Source: AP-16 sp963755055 (lineage in GTDB: Bacteria; Pseudomonadota; Alphaproteobacteria; Rhizobiales; Xanthobacteraceae). Taken from it: a DNA stretch of 64,000 nucleotides. Within the stretch, counting starts at the first letter, position 1. Every line of letters begins with the position of its first letter. The DNA lies in contig CAVWIS010000021.1 in the NCBI GenBank assembly GCA_963755055.1, positions 62,001 to 126,000 of the forward strand. The letters are read 5' to 3'. This document shows positions 27,019 to 35,620 of the stretch, piece by piece. The notes beneath the pieces were generated by a model that was not told the origin of the DNA, did not search any database, and worked only from the letters and a program-made list of their open reading frames with translations. The position numbers were made by a program, and so were the translations under genes.

Positions 27019-27044
27019 CAGCGCGCTGGAATCGGAGCTGGCCA

Positions 27045-27938
27045 ATGGATGCATTGCGCACGCCGGATGATCGCTTTGCCCATCTACCCGGCTATCCGTT
27101 CGCGCCGCGCTACTCGGAGGCGTTGCCGGGATTTTCCGGCCTGCGCATGCACTGGATCGACGAGGGTCCGCAGGATGCCGGGCGGGTCTTTCTCTGCCTG
27201 CATGGTCAGCCCACCTGGTCGTATCTCTATCGCCGCATGATCCCGGTGCTGGCGGGTGCGGGAAACCGCGTCGTGGCGCCGGACTTCTTCGGCTTCGGCC
27301 GGTCCGACAAGCCGGTGGACGAGGCCGTTTACGATTTCGATTTCCACCGTGGCAGCCTGGTCGCCCTGATCGAGGCGCTGGATCTCTCCGGCATCACGCT
27401 GGTGTGCCAGGACTGGGGCGGCCTGATCGGGCTCACGCTTCCTCCCGCCATGCCGGGGCGGTTCGACCGACTGCTGGTCATGAACACGGCGTTCGCCACC
27501 GGCGACGAGCCCCTGACCGAAGGTTTCCTCGCCTGGCGGGCCTGGTCGAATGCCAATCCCGACATGGCGGTCGGCCGTCTCATCCGGCGATCCTGTCCGC
27601 AGCTGAGCGTCGCCGAAGCGGCCGCCTATGACGCGCCGTTCCCGGATCAGCGCTTCAAGGCCGGCGTGCGGCGCTTTCCCAACATGGTCCCCGATCGTCC
27701 AGACGCCCCGGGCGCCGAATTGTCGCGCCGCGCCCGCGTGTGGTGGCGCGATCAGTGGGACGGCAAGAGCTTCATGGCGATCGGCGGCGCCGATCCGGTG
27801 CTGGGCGAGCCGGTGATGCGGCGCCTGCGCGAGTCGATCCGGGGATGTCCGCCGCCGCTGGTCCTTCCCGAGGCGGGCCACTTCGTTCAGGAATGGGGCG
27901 AGACCGTCGCGCGCGCCGCGCTCGCGTCGTTTGCCTGA
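27045..27938 (+). CDS. Haloalkane dehalogenase, DhlA-like
   Basis: A 297-residue alpha/beta hydrolase. The nucleophile is Asp123 in CQDWGG, which makes it a dehalogenase, not an esterase. Trp124 and Trp164 (EGFLAWRAW) occupy the halide-binding positions of DhlA Trp125 and Trp175. The acid is probably Asp250 (GGADPVLGEP) and the base His279 (AGHFVQEWG). The oxyanion-hole segment HGQPTW (53-58) matches DhlA HGEPTW except Gln for Glu. DhlA-type enzymes turn short haloalkanes into alcohol plus halide in the cytoplasm. Its stop is directly against the convergent gene at 27939. Confidence 0.85.
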   Translation: MDALRTPDDRFAHLPGYPFAPRYSEALPGFSGLRMHWIDEGPQDAGRVFLCLHGQPTWSYLYRRMIPVLAGAGNRVVAPDFFGFGRSDKPVDEAVYDFDFHRGSLVALIEALDLSGITLVCQDWGGLIGLTLPPAMPGRFDRLLVMNTAFATGDEPLTEGFLAWRAWSNANPDMAVGRLIRRSCPQLSVAEAAAYDAPFPDQRFKAGVRRFPNMVPDRPDAPGAELSRRARVWWRDQWDGKSFMAIGGADPVLGEPVMRRLRESIRGCPPPLVLPEAGHFVQEWGETVARAALASFA

Positions 27939-28511
27939 TCACCTCCGTTTGCGGCGCGACGGCCGCTCGCGGGTGGCGGGAACTTCCTCGTCCTGCCGGC
28001 TGTCGAAGCAGGATGTCTTGAACCGCTTCAGCGGCTCGGCCAGTCCTGCCACCGGCAATTCCCGCTTCAGCGAGCCCAGCGTGAGCACCAGCGGACCCGG
28101 GCCCTCGAGCACCGGCATCAGGGCATCGCGGATGCGCCGCAGCGTGCCGGCGTCGGCGATGGTGTTGCTGTCGAAGCTCTTGGTCGAGGCAAAGAAGCCG
28201 ATCTCGCCCTTGGCCTCGTAGCGCGCCGCACCGCTCGCCAGCGTCAGGCTCGCGGCGGTCACCGGGGCTCTGACATTGCCGACGTCCTCGAGCAGGATCT
28301 CGAAGGTCTCGGCGCCATGCTGGCAGGCAATCGTGAGCGAGCGCGGTCCGTCCTTGGCTGGAACGTAGATCAGGAGGATGCGTCGCTGCTGATCGATCAG
28401 GTATGACCAGCCCTGCTTGTCCCCCGGATTGGCGGCAGCGGGCCGGATCTCGGCCATGGCCAGCCCGAGCGCGGCCGCGATCACAGCCCAGCGCCAGCAT
28501 GATCCCGGCAT
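27939..28511 (-). CDS. Secreted hypothetical protein
   Basis: A 190-residue product with a signal peptide (MPGSCWRWAVIAAALGLAMA, cleavage after IRPAAA). The mature part is mostly beta and ends in a basic tail (RERPSRRKRR). It has two cysteines that could form a disulfide (IACQHG, KTSCFDS). GGGAG lies 7 bp before ATG 28511, deciding the start over the upstream frame. Family not recognised; the layout loosely recalls IalB-like envelope proteins. Confidence 0.7.
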   Translation of the reverse strand: MPGSCWRWAVIAAALGLAMAEIRPAAANPGDKQGWSYLIDQQRRILLIYVPAKDGPRSLTIACQHGAETFEILLEDVGNVRAPVTAASLTLASGAARYEAKGEIGFFASTKSFDSNTIADAGTLRRIRDALMPVLEGPGPLVLTLGSLKRELPVAGLAEPLKRFKTSCFDSRQDEEVPATRERPSRRKRR

Positions 28512-28739
28512 GTCGTACTCCCGTTTCGCACCACCGCAGCTCCCGGGAGCCACTCCGTCCGGCCCTTCAGTGCTTCGCCGTGCGGCACTTTACGCATGCG
28601 ACGGCGGCGCGCTAACAGATGCCGACAATCCTTCCGGCGAGGCGGTCTCGACCGGCGTCCGACAAGACGGCGTCGTTTCCCCCAGGGAGTTGCGGCGGAT
28701 CCCCTAGCGTGATCGGGCGGCTTTAGAAAGAGGTAGCTC

Positions 28740-29639
28740 GTGAATGACGCCCGTTCGAATGCCCGCACAGGCACCGCGATGAGGCCGTCGGAGGTGGTCG
28801 CCGATATCGAGCGGCGCGCAACCACGTTCGCCACCCCGTGCGGCGATGGGCACATGGTCTGGCATCAATGGGGGTCGGGGCGCCCGGTCGTCCTGTTCCA
28901 CGGCGGACACGGATCGTGGACCCATTGGCTCCGCAACATCGAGCCCCTGGCGGCGCGCTACCGGGTGATTGCGGCCGATCTGCCGGGGCTCGGCAATTCG
29001 GCCACGCCGCCGCTGCCGCATACGCCCGACACCCTGAGCGATATTGTCCTGTCGGGGCTGGTCTCGATCCTCGCCGCGGACGAGCGCCCGGACATCGCCG
29101 GCTTCTCGTTCGGCGGCATGATCGGTGGCCACGTGGCGGTGAAGCTCGGGTCCCGGGTCAGGAGCCTGACCCTGGTCGGATCGGGCGGTCTCGGCATTCC
29201 GGCGCGCGCGAGGCCCGACATGCGGGGCTGGCGCGATCTCGCCGATCCGGCCGCCCGCGAGGCGGTGCATCGGCACAATCTCGCAGCCCTGATGATGGCG
29301 GATCCCCGGAACATCGACGAGCTTGCGGTTCACCTGCAGACCACCAACACCGTGCGCGGCCGGATCAACAGCCGCCGCCTGTCCTGGATGGGAACCTTGC
29401 CCGGCGTGCTGCCGCAGCTTGCCGCACCCTTGCGAGGGATCTGGGGCGAGAGCGATTTTGCCGCGCGCGGCCGCCTCGAGGTTTTTGCCGAACGCCTGAA
29501 CGCGATGCAGCCGGGCGCAACCTTCACGGCCATCCCGGGCGCCGGCCATTGGGTGCAGTTCGAGGCGGCGCCGGCGTTCAATGCGGTGCTGCTGCGGCTT
29601 CTCGACTTGGTCCCCGAGGGGACGAGACCGGCCGGGTAG
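28740..29639 (+). CDS. Alpha/beta hydrolase
   Basis: A 299-residue hydrolase. HG oxyanion motif FHGGHGSWTHW (53-63), nucleophile elbow GFSFGG with Ser123, and catalytic His270 in GAGHWVQFE form the usual set. It resembles meta-cleavage-product or ester hydrolases in size; the substrate cannot be named. GTG 28740 follows AGAGG at a good distance. Confidence 0.88.
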   Translation: MNDARSNARTGTAMRPSEVVADIERRATTFATPCGDGHMVWHQWGSGRPVVLFHGGHGSWTHWLRNIEPLAARYRVIAADLPGLGNSATPPLPHTPDTLSDIVLSGLVSILAADERPDIAGFSFGGMIGGHVAVKLGSRVRSLTLVGSGGLGIPARARPDMRGWRDLADPAAREAVHRHNLAALMMADPRNIDELAVHLQTTNTVRGRINSRRLSWMGTLPGVLPQLAAPLRGIWGESDFAARGRLEVFAERLNAMQPGATFTAIPGAGHWVQFEAAPAFNAVLLRLLDLVPEGTRPAG

Positions 29640-29702
29640 GTACCGGCGGGCCGGGGGAACTTCCGGCAGGATCACGCGTTTCCATCCAAGGGAGAATCGT
29701 GA

Positions 29703-29828
29703 TTGCCGGCACTCGCGTTGGTTGGTGTCGCCGCGTTGGTTCTGACGGCCCTCGCCCTTCCGGCGAATCAGGCCACCAAGGGCTGGACTTTCGTTGCGGC
29801 CGACGGTGGAACTGCTTCGGTGTCCTAG
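29703..29828 (+). CDS. Possible 41-aa secreted or membrane peptide
   Basis: TTG 29703 follows AAGGGAGAATCGTGA, a good ribosome binding site. The product begins with a hydrophobic helix (ALALVGVAALVLTALALPAN) and continues ATKGWTFVAADGGTASVS. It could be a small exported protein or the 5' remnant of a larger one. Its stop overlaps the convergent gene at 29825. Confidence 0.35.
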   Translation: MPALALVGVAALVLTALALPANQATKGWTFVAADGGTASVS

Positions 29829-30070
29829 AATCCGCGAAACTGGCTGTTGTAGACGGCGCGGACATGATCGCGGCGGCGACTCAGGCGCTCGATCTCCTCG
29901 GCCAGGCCGAGGCGCCTGGCTTCCTCGATGGCGAGATGGAAGTTGAGACACGCGTCGTCGTAGTCGTCCTTGGGGCGGCGCGCGTCGTACATGGCGGTGT
30001 AAAACTGCTCCGCCAGAGTCTCCAGGCGGGCGAGTTCTCTGGCATCAACGTCTCTTGATTGTGCGTTCAT
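29825..30070 (-). CDS. Small helical hypothetical protein, 81 aa
   Basis: Nearly all alpha-helical and charged (ELARLETLAEQFYTAMYDAR, DDACLNFHLAIEEARRLGLA, IERLSRRRDHVRAVYNSQFR). Such short proteins are widespread in the Bradyrhizobium group with unknown role. ATG 30070 is preferred; GTG 30079 is three codons upstream. Confidence 0.7.
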   Translation of the reverse strand: MNAQSRDVDARELARLETLAEQFYTAMYDARRPKDDYDDACLNFHLAIEEARRLGLAEEIERLSRRRDHVRAVYNSQFRGF

Positions 30071-30079
30071 CGCGGTCAC

Positions 30080-30526
30080 TTGTCATTGTTGCGGTATGAT
30101 CGGGCGCGATGGGTTGCCCCGCCGAATTGACCGCCCGATCCGGGGCTGACGATGGCGACGGAAAATTGGCAGATTTCGGGGGCGGTTCTCCGGGCGCCCG
30201 GGGTGTGTCTGCAAGCCATTGAATTGTTGTCTGAATCTGCGGCGCCCCGACGCGCTCTGCGCCTGCGGCGCTGTATCTCAGGGCGTTGAAAGAGCTTGAT
30301 TTTTGCTCGGCGTCGTCCCATTTCGTGGCGCGAAGGATGTTGTTGCCGACGTGGCGCGCTTGCCGTCGGTACGCACCGCGAAATCCCTGATTGCCGAATC
30401 CGGCGTTCCTGGCAGCTCAGCGGCCCTGAGGCCAGAGACAAGGAGTTTCGTCCCTTGGCGACTGCGGTCGCCCCTGTAAACGCGCTGTCGCCAGTTGCGC
30501 AGCAGAGGTCGAGAGGAACCGAGTTT
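30080..30526. other. Intergenic stretch upstream of the sigma gene
   Basis: No supported gene. It must contain the promoters of the divergent small helical gene and the sigma factor. GAGAGGAACC lies 7 bp before the sigma ATG. A CTTGGCG...CCCCTGTAA pair at about 30452-30477 weakly resembles a heat-shock promoter. Confidence 0.4.
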
Positions 30527-32417
30527 ATGGATTCGTCGCTGAGCATGCGGCTTCGAGACCGCGAGGATTTTGCCGTCGCGGGCCGGACCGTCGGTGTCCT
30601 GACCGACGCGGATGCCGTTACGATCGAGTTGGACCATGATGCCGACGTCGGCGCCGAGAGCCGGGACCGGTCGCGGCCGCCTGCGCGAAAGCCGGCGGGG
30701 GCCGAAGTCGCCGGGGATCGGCCGGAGCCCGTGGCCGAGGTGGTCGACGGCGTTCCGGCGTTCGCCGAGCACGAGACGCCCGATCGGGTCACGCCCTCGC
30801 GGGATCTGGTGGACACCTATTTTCGCGACATGGGCAACGGCGAGCTGCTGTCGCGCGAGGCCGAGGTCGCCCTCGCCAAGCGCATCGAGGCCGGTGAGCT
30901 CGCGCTTCTGGGCGCGCTTTGCCGCACGCCGCTCGTCGTGCGGCGGGTGCAGGCCTGGGCCGCCGATCTCGGCGAGGCGCGTCTGCGCCTGCGCGATCTG
31001 GTCGACGTGGCGGTGTCTGATGGCGAAATGCCGGGCGATGCGGCCGGGCAGGCGAGCGGCTCCGTCGGTCCGGCGTCCCCGGCCTCGAACCGCGCGATTG
31101 TTCCCGGCCAGCCCGAGCCCGCGGAGGCCGCCGACGACCAGGCTCCCGACAGCCTGGCGATCCGCGAGATCAAGCTGCTGCCCGATGTCATGGCGCGCCT
31201 TTCGGCCATGTCCGCGCTCGCCGAGGAGATTTCCTCGCTCGGCAAGCGGCGGCTGGCGGCGATCGGTCGCGGGCGCAGCGTGGCGAAGCGCTCCGTCTCC
31301 CGGCTGCACGCCTTGCTGGAAACCTTTGCCGCCGAGGCGACGAGCCTCAACCTCCACCAGGATCGGATTTCCGACCTGGTCGCCGAGCTGGAGCGCGAGC
31401 GCGATGCTCTGCAGCGGATCGACCGCGAGCTGCTGCGGCTCGCCGACCGTTGCGGCATTGCCCGCAAGGATCTGCACGACCGGCATGTCGGTTCCGAGCT
31501 CGACCCGAGCTGGCTCGCCACCGTCGCGGGGCTGCCGGCGCCGGGCTGGCGGGCGCTGGCCCGCAACCACGGCGACCGTGTCGCCGAGCTGCGCGTCGAG
31601 CTTCGCGATCTCGCCGGACGCGTCGGTCTGCCGGTCGGGGAATTTCGCGTGCTCGTCGCCCAGGCTGCCCACGCTCGACGCGAGGTGAAGCGCGCGCGTG
31701 ACGAGATGGTGCAGGCGCATTTGCGGCTGGTCGTCTCGATCGCCAAGAAATTCCGCCGATTTCAGCTCCCTGGACCTGCTCGACCTGATCCAGGAAGGCA
31801 ATATGGGCCTGATGCATGCGGTGCAGAAGTTCGACTATCGGCGTGGTGTGAAGGTCTCGACCTATGCGGTGTGGTGGATCCGTCAGTCGATCACCCGGGC
31901 GATCGCCGATCAGGGCCGCATGATCCGCATCCCGGTCCATATGACCGAGACGGCGGCCAAGGTCCGGCGGGAGCAGCGCCGGCTGCGTCAGGAGCACGGC
32001 GGGACGCCGGGAACCGAGGAGATCGCCAAGCGGACGGGGATTCCCACCGCCCAGGTCGAGCGCGCGCTGTCGATCGTCCAGGAGCCCACCTCGCTCGATC
32101 TGCCGATCGGCGAGGACGGCGATGCGACGCTCGGCGATCTGATCGAGGCGACCGACGCGATCAACCCGCAGGCCGCCGCGGAGGCGAGCGCGCTGGGGCA
32201 GCATCTCGCGGAAGCACTTGCCGGGCTCACTCCGCGCGAGGAGCGCATCCTGCGCATGCGCTTCGGCTTCGGCGGCATGAACGAGCACACGCTCGAGGAG
32301 GTCGGCCGCACTTTCGGCGTCACCCGCGAGCGCATCCGTCAGATCGAGGCGAAGGCGCTGCAGAAGCTGCGCCATGCGTCGCGCGCCCGGAAGCTCGCCA
32401 CCTTCGTGGAGATCTGA
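30527..32417 (+). pseudogene. RpoD-like sigma-70 factor split by a single-base frameshift
   Basis: The first frame (from ATG 30527, GAGAGG upstream) encodes region 1.2 (VDTYFRDMGNGELLSREAEV), a long non-conserved region, and the start of region 2 up to VSIAKKFRR. The second frame carries on from SSLDLLDLIQEGNMGLM through region 2.4 (VSTYAVWWIRQSITRAIADQ), region 3 and region 4 (LEEVGRTFGVTRERIRQIE, ending ATFVEI). The break is at TTT 31760-31762: removing one T gives an uninterrupted reading through FRRFSSLDLLDL. As written the protein stops in the wrong frame. It could be a true lesion, a sequencing error or, less likely, a programmed shift. Region 1.1 is absent, so this is a second RpoD-like factor and not the housekeeping one. 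Confidence 0.85.
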
Positions 32418-32480
32418 CCGCGACATTCGGTCCGATCTCTTGAAGGATCGAAATGCAGGCATACGTGTTGAATCAATCAA

Positions 32481-32570
32481 GCAAGGGCGCGTCCCCCCCC
32501 CCGTAACCCCCCTGCGCCCTTGCCTGCCTCCAGAGGCCGCTTCGGTCGAGAGACCGGGCGGCCTTTTTTT
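32481..32570 (+). ncRNA. Candidate small RNA: C-rich loop hairpin plus terminator
   Basis: A perfect 10-bp stem GCAAGGGCGC (32481-32490) / GCGCCCTTGC (32514-32523) presents a 23-nt loop made almost wholly of C (a run of ten C, GTAA, a run of six C). A Rho-independent terminator follows at once (32533-32570). Loops of this kind can pair with Shine-Dalgarno sequences in trans-acting alphaproteobacterial sRNAs. A possible promoter is TTGAAG (32440-32445) with TACGTG (32462-32467), 16 bp apart. It could also be released from the 3' UTR of the sigma gene. Confidence 0.65.
32533..32570 (+). terminator. Rho-independent terminator
   Basis: AGGCCGC and GCGGCCT arms around TTCGGTCGAGAGACCGG, followed by seven T. 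It ends the sigma gene transcript and the candidate sRNA. Confidence 0.9.
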
Positions 32571-32790
32571 CGATCATGACGATTTCCGTGCACCCGGCCG
32601 CGCGCCGGTGCGCGGTTGCGGCGACGGCGCCGCCGCCGACGAGAGGTGGCGTGCACGGCCCGATTAGCCCGGTTTGGCCTTCAGCCCTCGCCCAGATAAC
32701 GGCCAGAGATCTCCCGAATCTGTCCTTAAAGTTTTGTTTACGCTGCCGGCGTTAACTATTCGGCGAACAGCAGCGGCGAGTAACGGCAGC

Positions 32791-33513
32791 ATGGCGTCTA
32801 TCGTTCGACGATCGGGTTCCTCGCGCAAGCTCACCTATTTCGCCACGAGCGTCGCCCTCGGCGGCGCAATCGCCGTTTCGGGCTTCATCGTCGGCACTGC
32901 CAACAGCGATATCGAGGCGGCGGCCTCTGGCCGGGATGCTCCGCCGGCCGTCGTCGCCACCATCGCGATCGGTCCTGCCGCGCCCGTGCGCCGCGGATCG
33001 ACACAATTCACCCAGCAATTTCCCGCGGAGCTGCTGATTGCGCCGCAAAGCGTGACCGCCATGGTCGCACCGCCGACGAGCGGCCCGGCCGCGCCTGTCC
33101 CGGCTAAGCCCGAGGTGACCGCTTCGGTCCCCGCCTCCGTGGCGGCTCCGGTTCCATTGCCGAGAAGGCGCGCCGTTCCGGATGCACGTACGGAGCAGCC
33201 TCATCCGGAGACCCCGAGCGCCCAGGTCGCCCGCATCAAGACCGCGCTGAAGCTGACTCCGGAGCAGGAACGCTACTGGCCTCCCGTCGAGGCAGCCTTG
33301 CGTGACATCATGGGGCAAATGGACAGGGAGATTGGCCGGAGCGCGGATCCCGGCCGGCGAGCCGCTCAGCCGCCCCAGGTCGATTCGGCCCGGGTGCAAC
33401 GGCTCACCTCAGCCGCAATGCCCCTGCTGATGACCTTCGATGAAGCGCAAAAGCGCGAGGTGCGGCGCATCGCCCGAAATCTGGGGATGGACAACGTCGC
33501 CTCGGCGATCTGA
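32791..33513 (+). CDS. Exported proline-rich protein with LTxxQ-like C-terminus
   Basis: A 240-residue product. The N-terminus MASIVRRSGSSRKLTYFATS followed by VALGGAIAVSGFIVG is an uncleaved anchor or signal. Residues about 60-145 are proline/alanine-rich. The last 90 residues are helical and contain KTALKLTPEQERYWPPVEAA, close to the LTxxQ motif of Spy/CpxP-type periplasmic proteins. A periplasmic chaperone or stress-sensing role is plausible; it is family inference. The start ATG 32791 replaces the longer frame, which reads through the UTR. Confidence 0.75.
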   Translation: MASIVRRSGSSRKLTYFATSVALGGAIAVSGFIVGTANSDIEAAASGRDAPPAVVATIAIGPAAPVRRGSTQFTQQFPAELLIAPQSVTAMVAPPTSGPAAPVPAKPEVTASVPASVAAPVPLPRRRAVPDARTEQPHPETPSAQVARIKTALKLTPEQERYWPPVEAALRDIMGQMDREIGRSADPGRRAAQPPQVDSARVQRLTSAAMPLLMTFDEAQKREVRRIARNLGMDNVASAI

Positions 33514-33592
33514 CACAATTTCACAAACGACCGGGTCGCAATCCGACCCGGCCCAATCAATCCTGCCCTCCCGGTATTGCGTCGGGGTTCGC

Positions 33593-33913
33593 TCAGCGAC
33601 TCCCGACTGCCGCAGGATAGCCCCTGAAGGCCAGATCGGCGGGGTCCGGCTGCCGCTCGCCTGCATCGCTGCCTTGCGGTCCCCGCAGGCCGGACTCGGT
33701 CTGGCCGCGATAGTGGTCGAGGACAAAAAGCCGCAGGGCCGAGGACAGGTTGCCGTGCCGCCGATCGTCGTTGACCGTGGCCACGAGGTCCGACAGCGTC
33801 ATGTTGCGTGACGCCGCAATGGATTTAATGCCCTTCCAGAAGGCATCCTCGAGGCTGACGCTGGTTTTGTGGTGATTGATGACCACCGATCGCTTCACGA
33901 CAGTTGAATTCAT
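33593..33913 (-). CDS. Ribbon-helix-helix protein (RHH_4 type)
   Basis: A 106-residue protein. The RHH part is residues about 3-65: strand VVKRSVVINHHKTSVSLE, then helices FWKGIKSIAASRNMTLSDLV and LSSALRLFVLDHYR. This matches the RHH_4 (PF13467) group found in Hyphomicrobiales. The last 35 residues are disordered. GGGAGGAGGCG precedes ATG 33913, an excellent start. Likely a DNA-binding regulator; no toxin partner gene is beside it. Confidence 0.88.
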   Translation of the reverse strand: MNSTVVKRSVVINHHKTSVSLEDAFWKGIKSIAASRNMTLSDLVATVNDDRRHGNLSSALRLFVLDHYRGQTESGLRGPQGSDAGERQPDPADLAFRGYPAAVGSR

Positions 33914-34236
33914 CGCCTCCTCCCGCTGAGCTCGACGTCCCGTCCGCACCGGGTCGCCATCCGTCACGCGGAACCACGCCCGTTCCCGCGCGTATGTCGG
34001 GTGTAACACGCAAGAATGGGATTTGGTTCCGCCTCGGTCCGGGAAATCCGCCGCGAGGGCATCGATCCGGTTCCATGGCACCGATCCTGCCCGGAGCACC
34101 GTTGCCTCCGCCAGTCGCAAGAATACCTACTGCAATCGCCCGGGGCCCATGCCGAGGGTCGTGCCTCGGATGACCCAACGGCCGCGTGCGCCGGCGAGCC
34201 CGAACGGCCGCAGCCGCTTTTTTCGGCGCGAAGAGG
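33914..34236. other. Intergenic stretch, nothing supported
   Basis: Lies upstream of the RHH gene and downstream of a minus-strand SDR gene. Only the RHH promoter is expected here; no clear elements were seen. Confidence 0.45.
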
Positions 34237-34995
34237 TCAGGCGACCCGCTTGGTCAGCGCCCCGTCGATCACCAGGTTGGTGCCGGTGATGAAGCTCGCC
34301 GCAGGGCTCGCCAGGAAGACGACGCCGCGGGCGATCTCATCGGGGCTGGCCATGCGTCCGGTCGGGTTCATCGACAGCGCGGTCTTGTACAGTTCCGGCA
34401 TGTTGCGCTCGATGTTCTGCCAGATGCCGCCCTCGAAATAGGTGTTGCCGGGCGACACCGCGTTGACCCGGATACCTTTCTTGATCAGCTGCTGCGACAG
34501 TCCCTTGGCGTAGTGGATGAGCGCCGCCTTGATGGCGCCGTAGGAGCCCGCCGCGAAATCGACCTCGAAGCCGGACACGCTCGAGATCACCACGATGGCG
34601 CCGGCCTTCGACCGTTCGAGGAACGGCACTGCCGCCTGCGCCGCCGTCACCGTGTGCATCATGTCCACCTTGAAGGTCTTGTCCCAGGTCTCCGCCGTAT
34701 CGCCCACCGCCAGCGCGCTCACATTGGCGATCAGGATGTCGACCCCGCCGAGCTTTAAGGCGGCGCTCTCCACCCATCCCTTGACCGCGTCGGCGTCGCC
34801 GACGTCGATCGCATCGCCCCACGCCTTGACGCCCTTGGCGCCGAGCGCCTCGCTGGCCGCCTTCACCTCGTCGGCGTTGCGGGCGCAGATGGCGACGTCG
34901 GCGCCTTCATCGGCGAAGAGCTCCGCGATCGCGCGCCCGATTCCCCTGGTTCCCCCGGTCACCAGCGCCTTCTTGCCCTTCAATCCGAGATCCAT
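34237..34995 (-). CDS. Short-chain dehydrogenase/reductase
   Basis: A 252-residue classical SDR. TGGTRGIG at 13-20 binds NAD(P)H; Ser138/139 (VISSVSG), Tyr152 and Lys156 (YGAIK) are present. The usual NNAG is replaced by ANVSA (90-94). The C-terminus FITGTNLVIDGALTKRVA is typical. GGGAGGAA precedes ATG 34995. Single gene; substrate unknown. Confidence 0.92.
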   Translation of the reverse strand: MDLGLKGKKALVTGGTRGIGRAIAELFADEGADVAICARNADEVKAASEALGAKGVKAWGDAIDVGDADAVKGWVESAALKLGGVDILIANVSALAVGDTAETWDKTFKVDMMHTVTAAQAAVPFLERSKAGAIVVISSVSGFEVDFAAGSYGAIKAALIHYAKGLSQQLIKKGIRVNAVSPGNTYFEGGIWQNIERNMPELYKTALSMNPTGRMASPDEIARGVVFLASPAASFITGTNLVIDGALTKRVA

Positions 34996-35273
34996 GATGG
35001 TTCCTCCCTCACTCGCCGCGTCGAGGCACATGCAAGGCTCTAGCAACTCCCGGGCCACGCCCCACCATGACCTGTCGCGCTCGCGCGCCACGGGCTCGCG
35101 TCGCGCCGGCGAAGCGGTCATCATGGTCCAGCTTGCGGCCGTCCTGCTTGATTTGTAAGGGCAATCGCGATGACGGACCAGGGCTTCGAACGAGGAACAA
35201 AGTCCCGGGTCGCGGCGTTTGCTCCAATCATGACGTCGGACGAATCGCGACGTCGGAACGCCGGGAGGGTGCC

Positions 35274-35474
35274 ATGCCATACACGCGGCCGATCAGACGC
35301 TTCTATCTCACGCCGCCCAGCGTTCTCACCTTCGTCATCTCGGTGGTGCTCGCCCTGCTGGCGGTGCTCGCGGTCTACGGCCATCTGGCGCTGGCGCGCG
35401 GCGTCAACGGCTTCCTGATTCTGCTCGTCGCCTATCTGGTCCTGCTCGCCGGAGCGCTGTTTCGCGGGCTCTGA
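35274..35474 (+). CDS. Small two-helix membrane protein, 66 aa
   Basis: Begins MPYTRPIRRFYLTPPSVLTF, followed by two hydrophobic helices (about 16-35 and 46-64). Strong ribosome binding site GGGAGGG 4 bp before ATG 35274. Small proteins of this form are common in Bradyrhizobium relatives. Role unknown. Confidence 0.75.
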   Translation: MPYTRPIRRFYLTPPSVLTFVISVVLALLAVLAVYGHLALARGVNGFLILLVAYLVLLAGALFRGL

Positions 35475-35620
35475 CCGGTCTCGCCGTCATGGCCGTGCTC
35501 GTCACGGCCATCCACGTCGTGGCCAAGAAGTAAGACGTGGATGCGCGGGACAAGCCCTGGGACAAGCCCGCGCATGACACCGTGGTTCAACAAAGTGGAT
35601 GCCGGTTCCCTGCGCTCCGC

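Noticed and set aside
30278..31801. 507-codon minus-strand frame over the sigma gene
   Set aside because: Antisense to conserved sigma-70 regions; no motif of its own.
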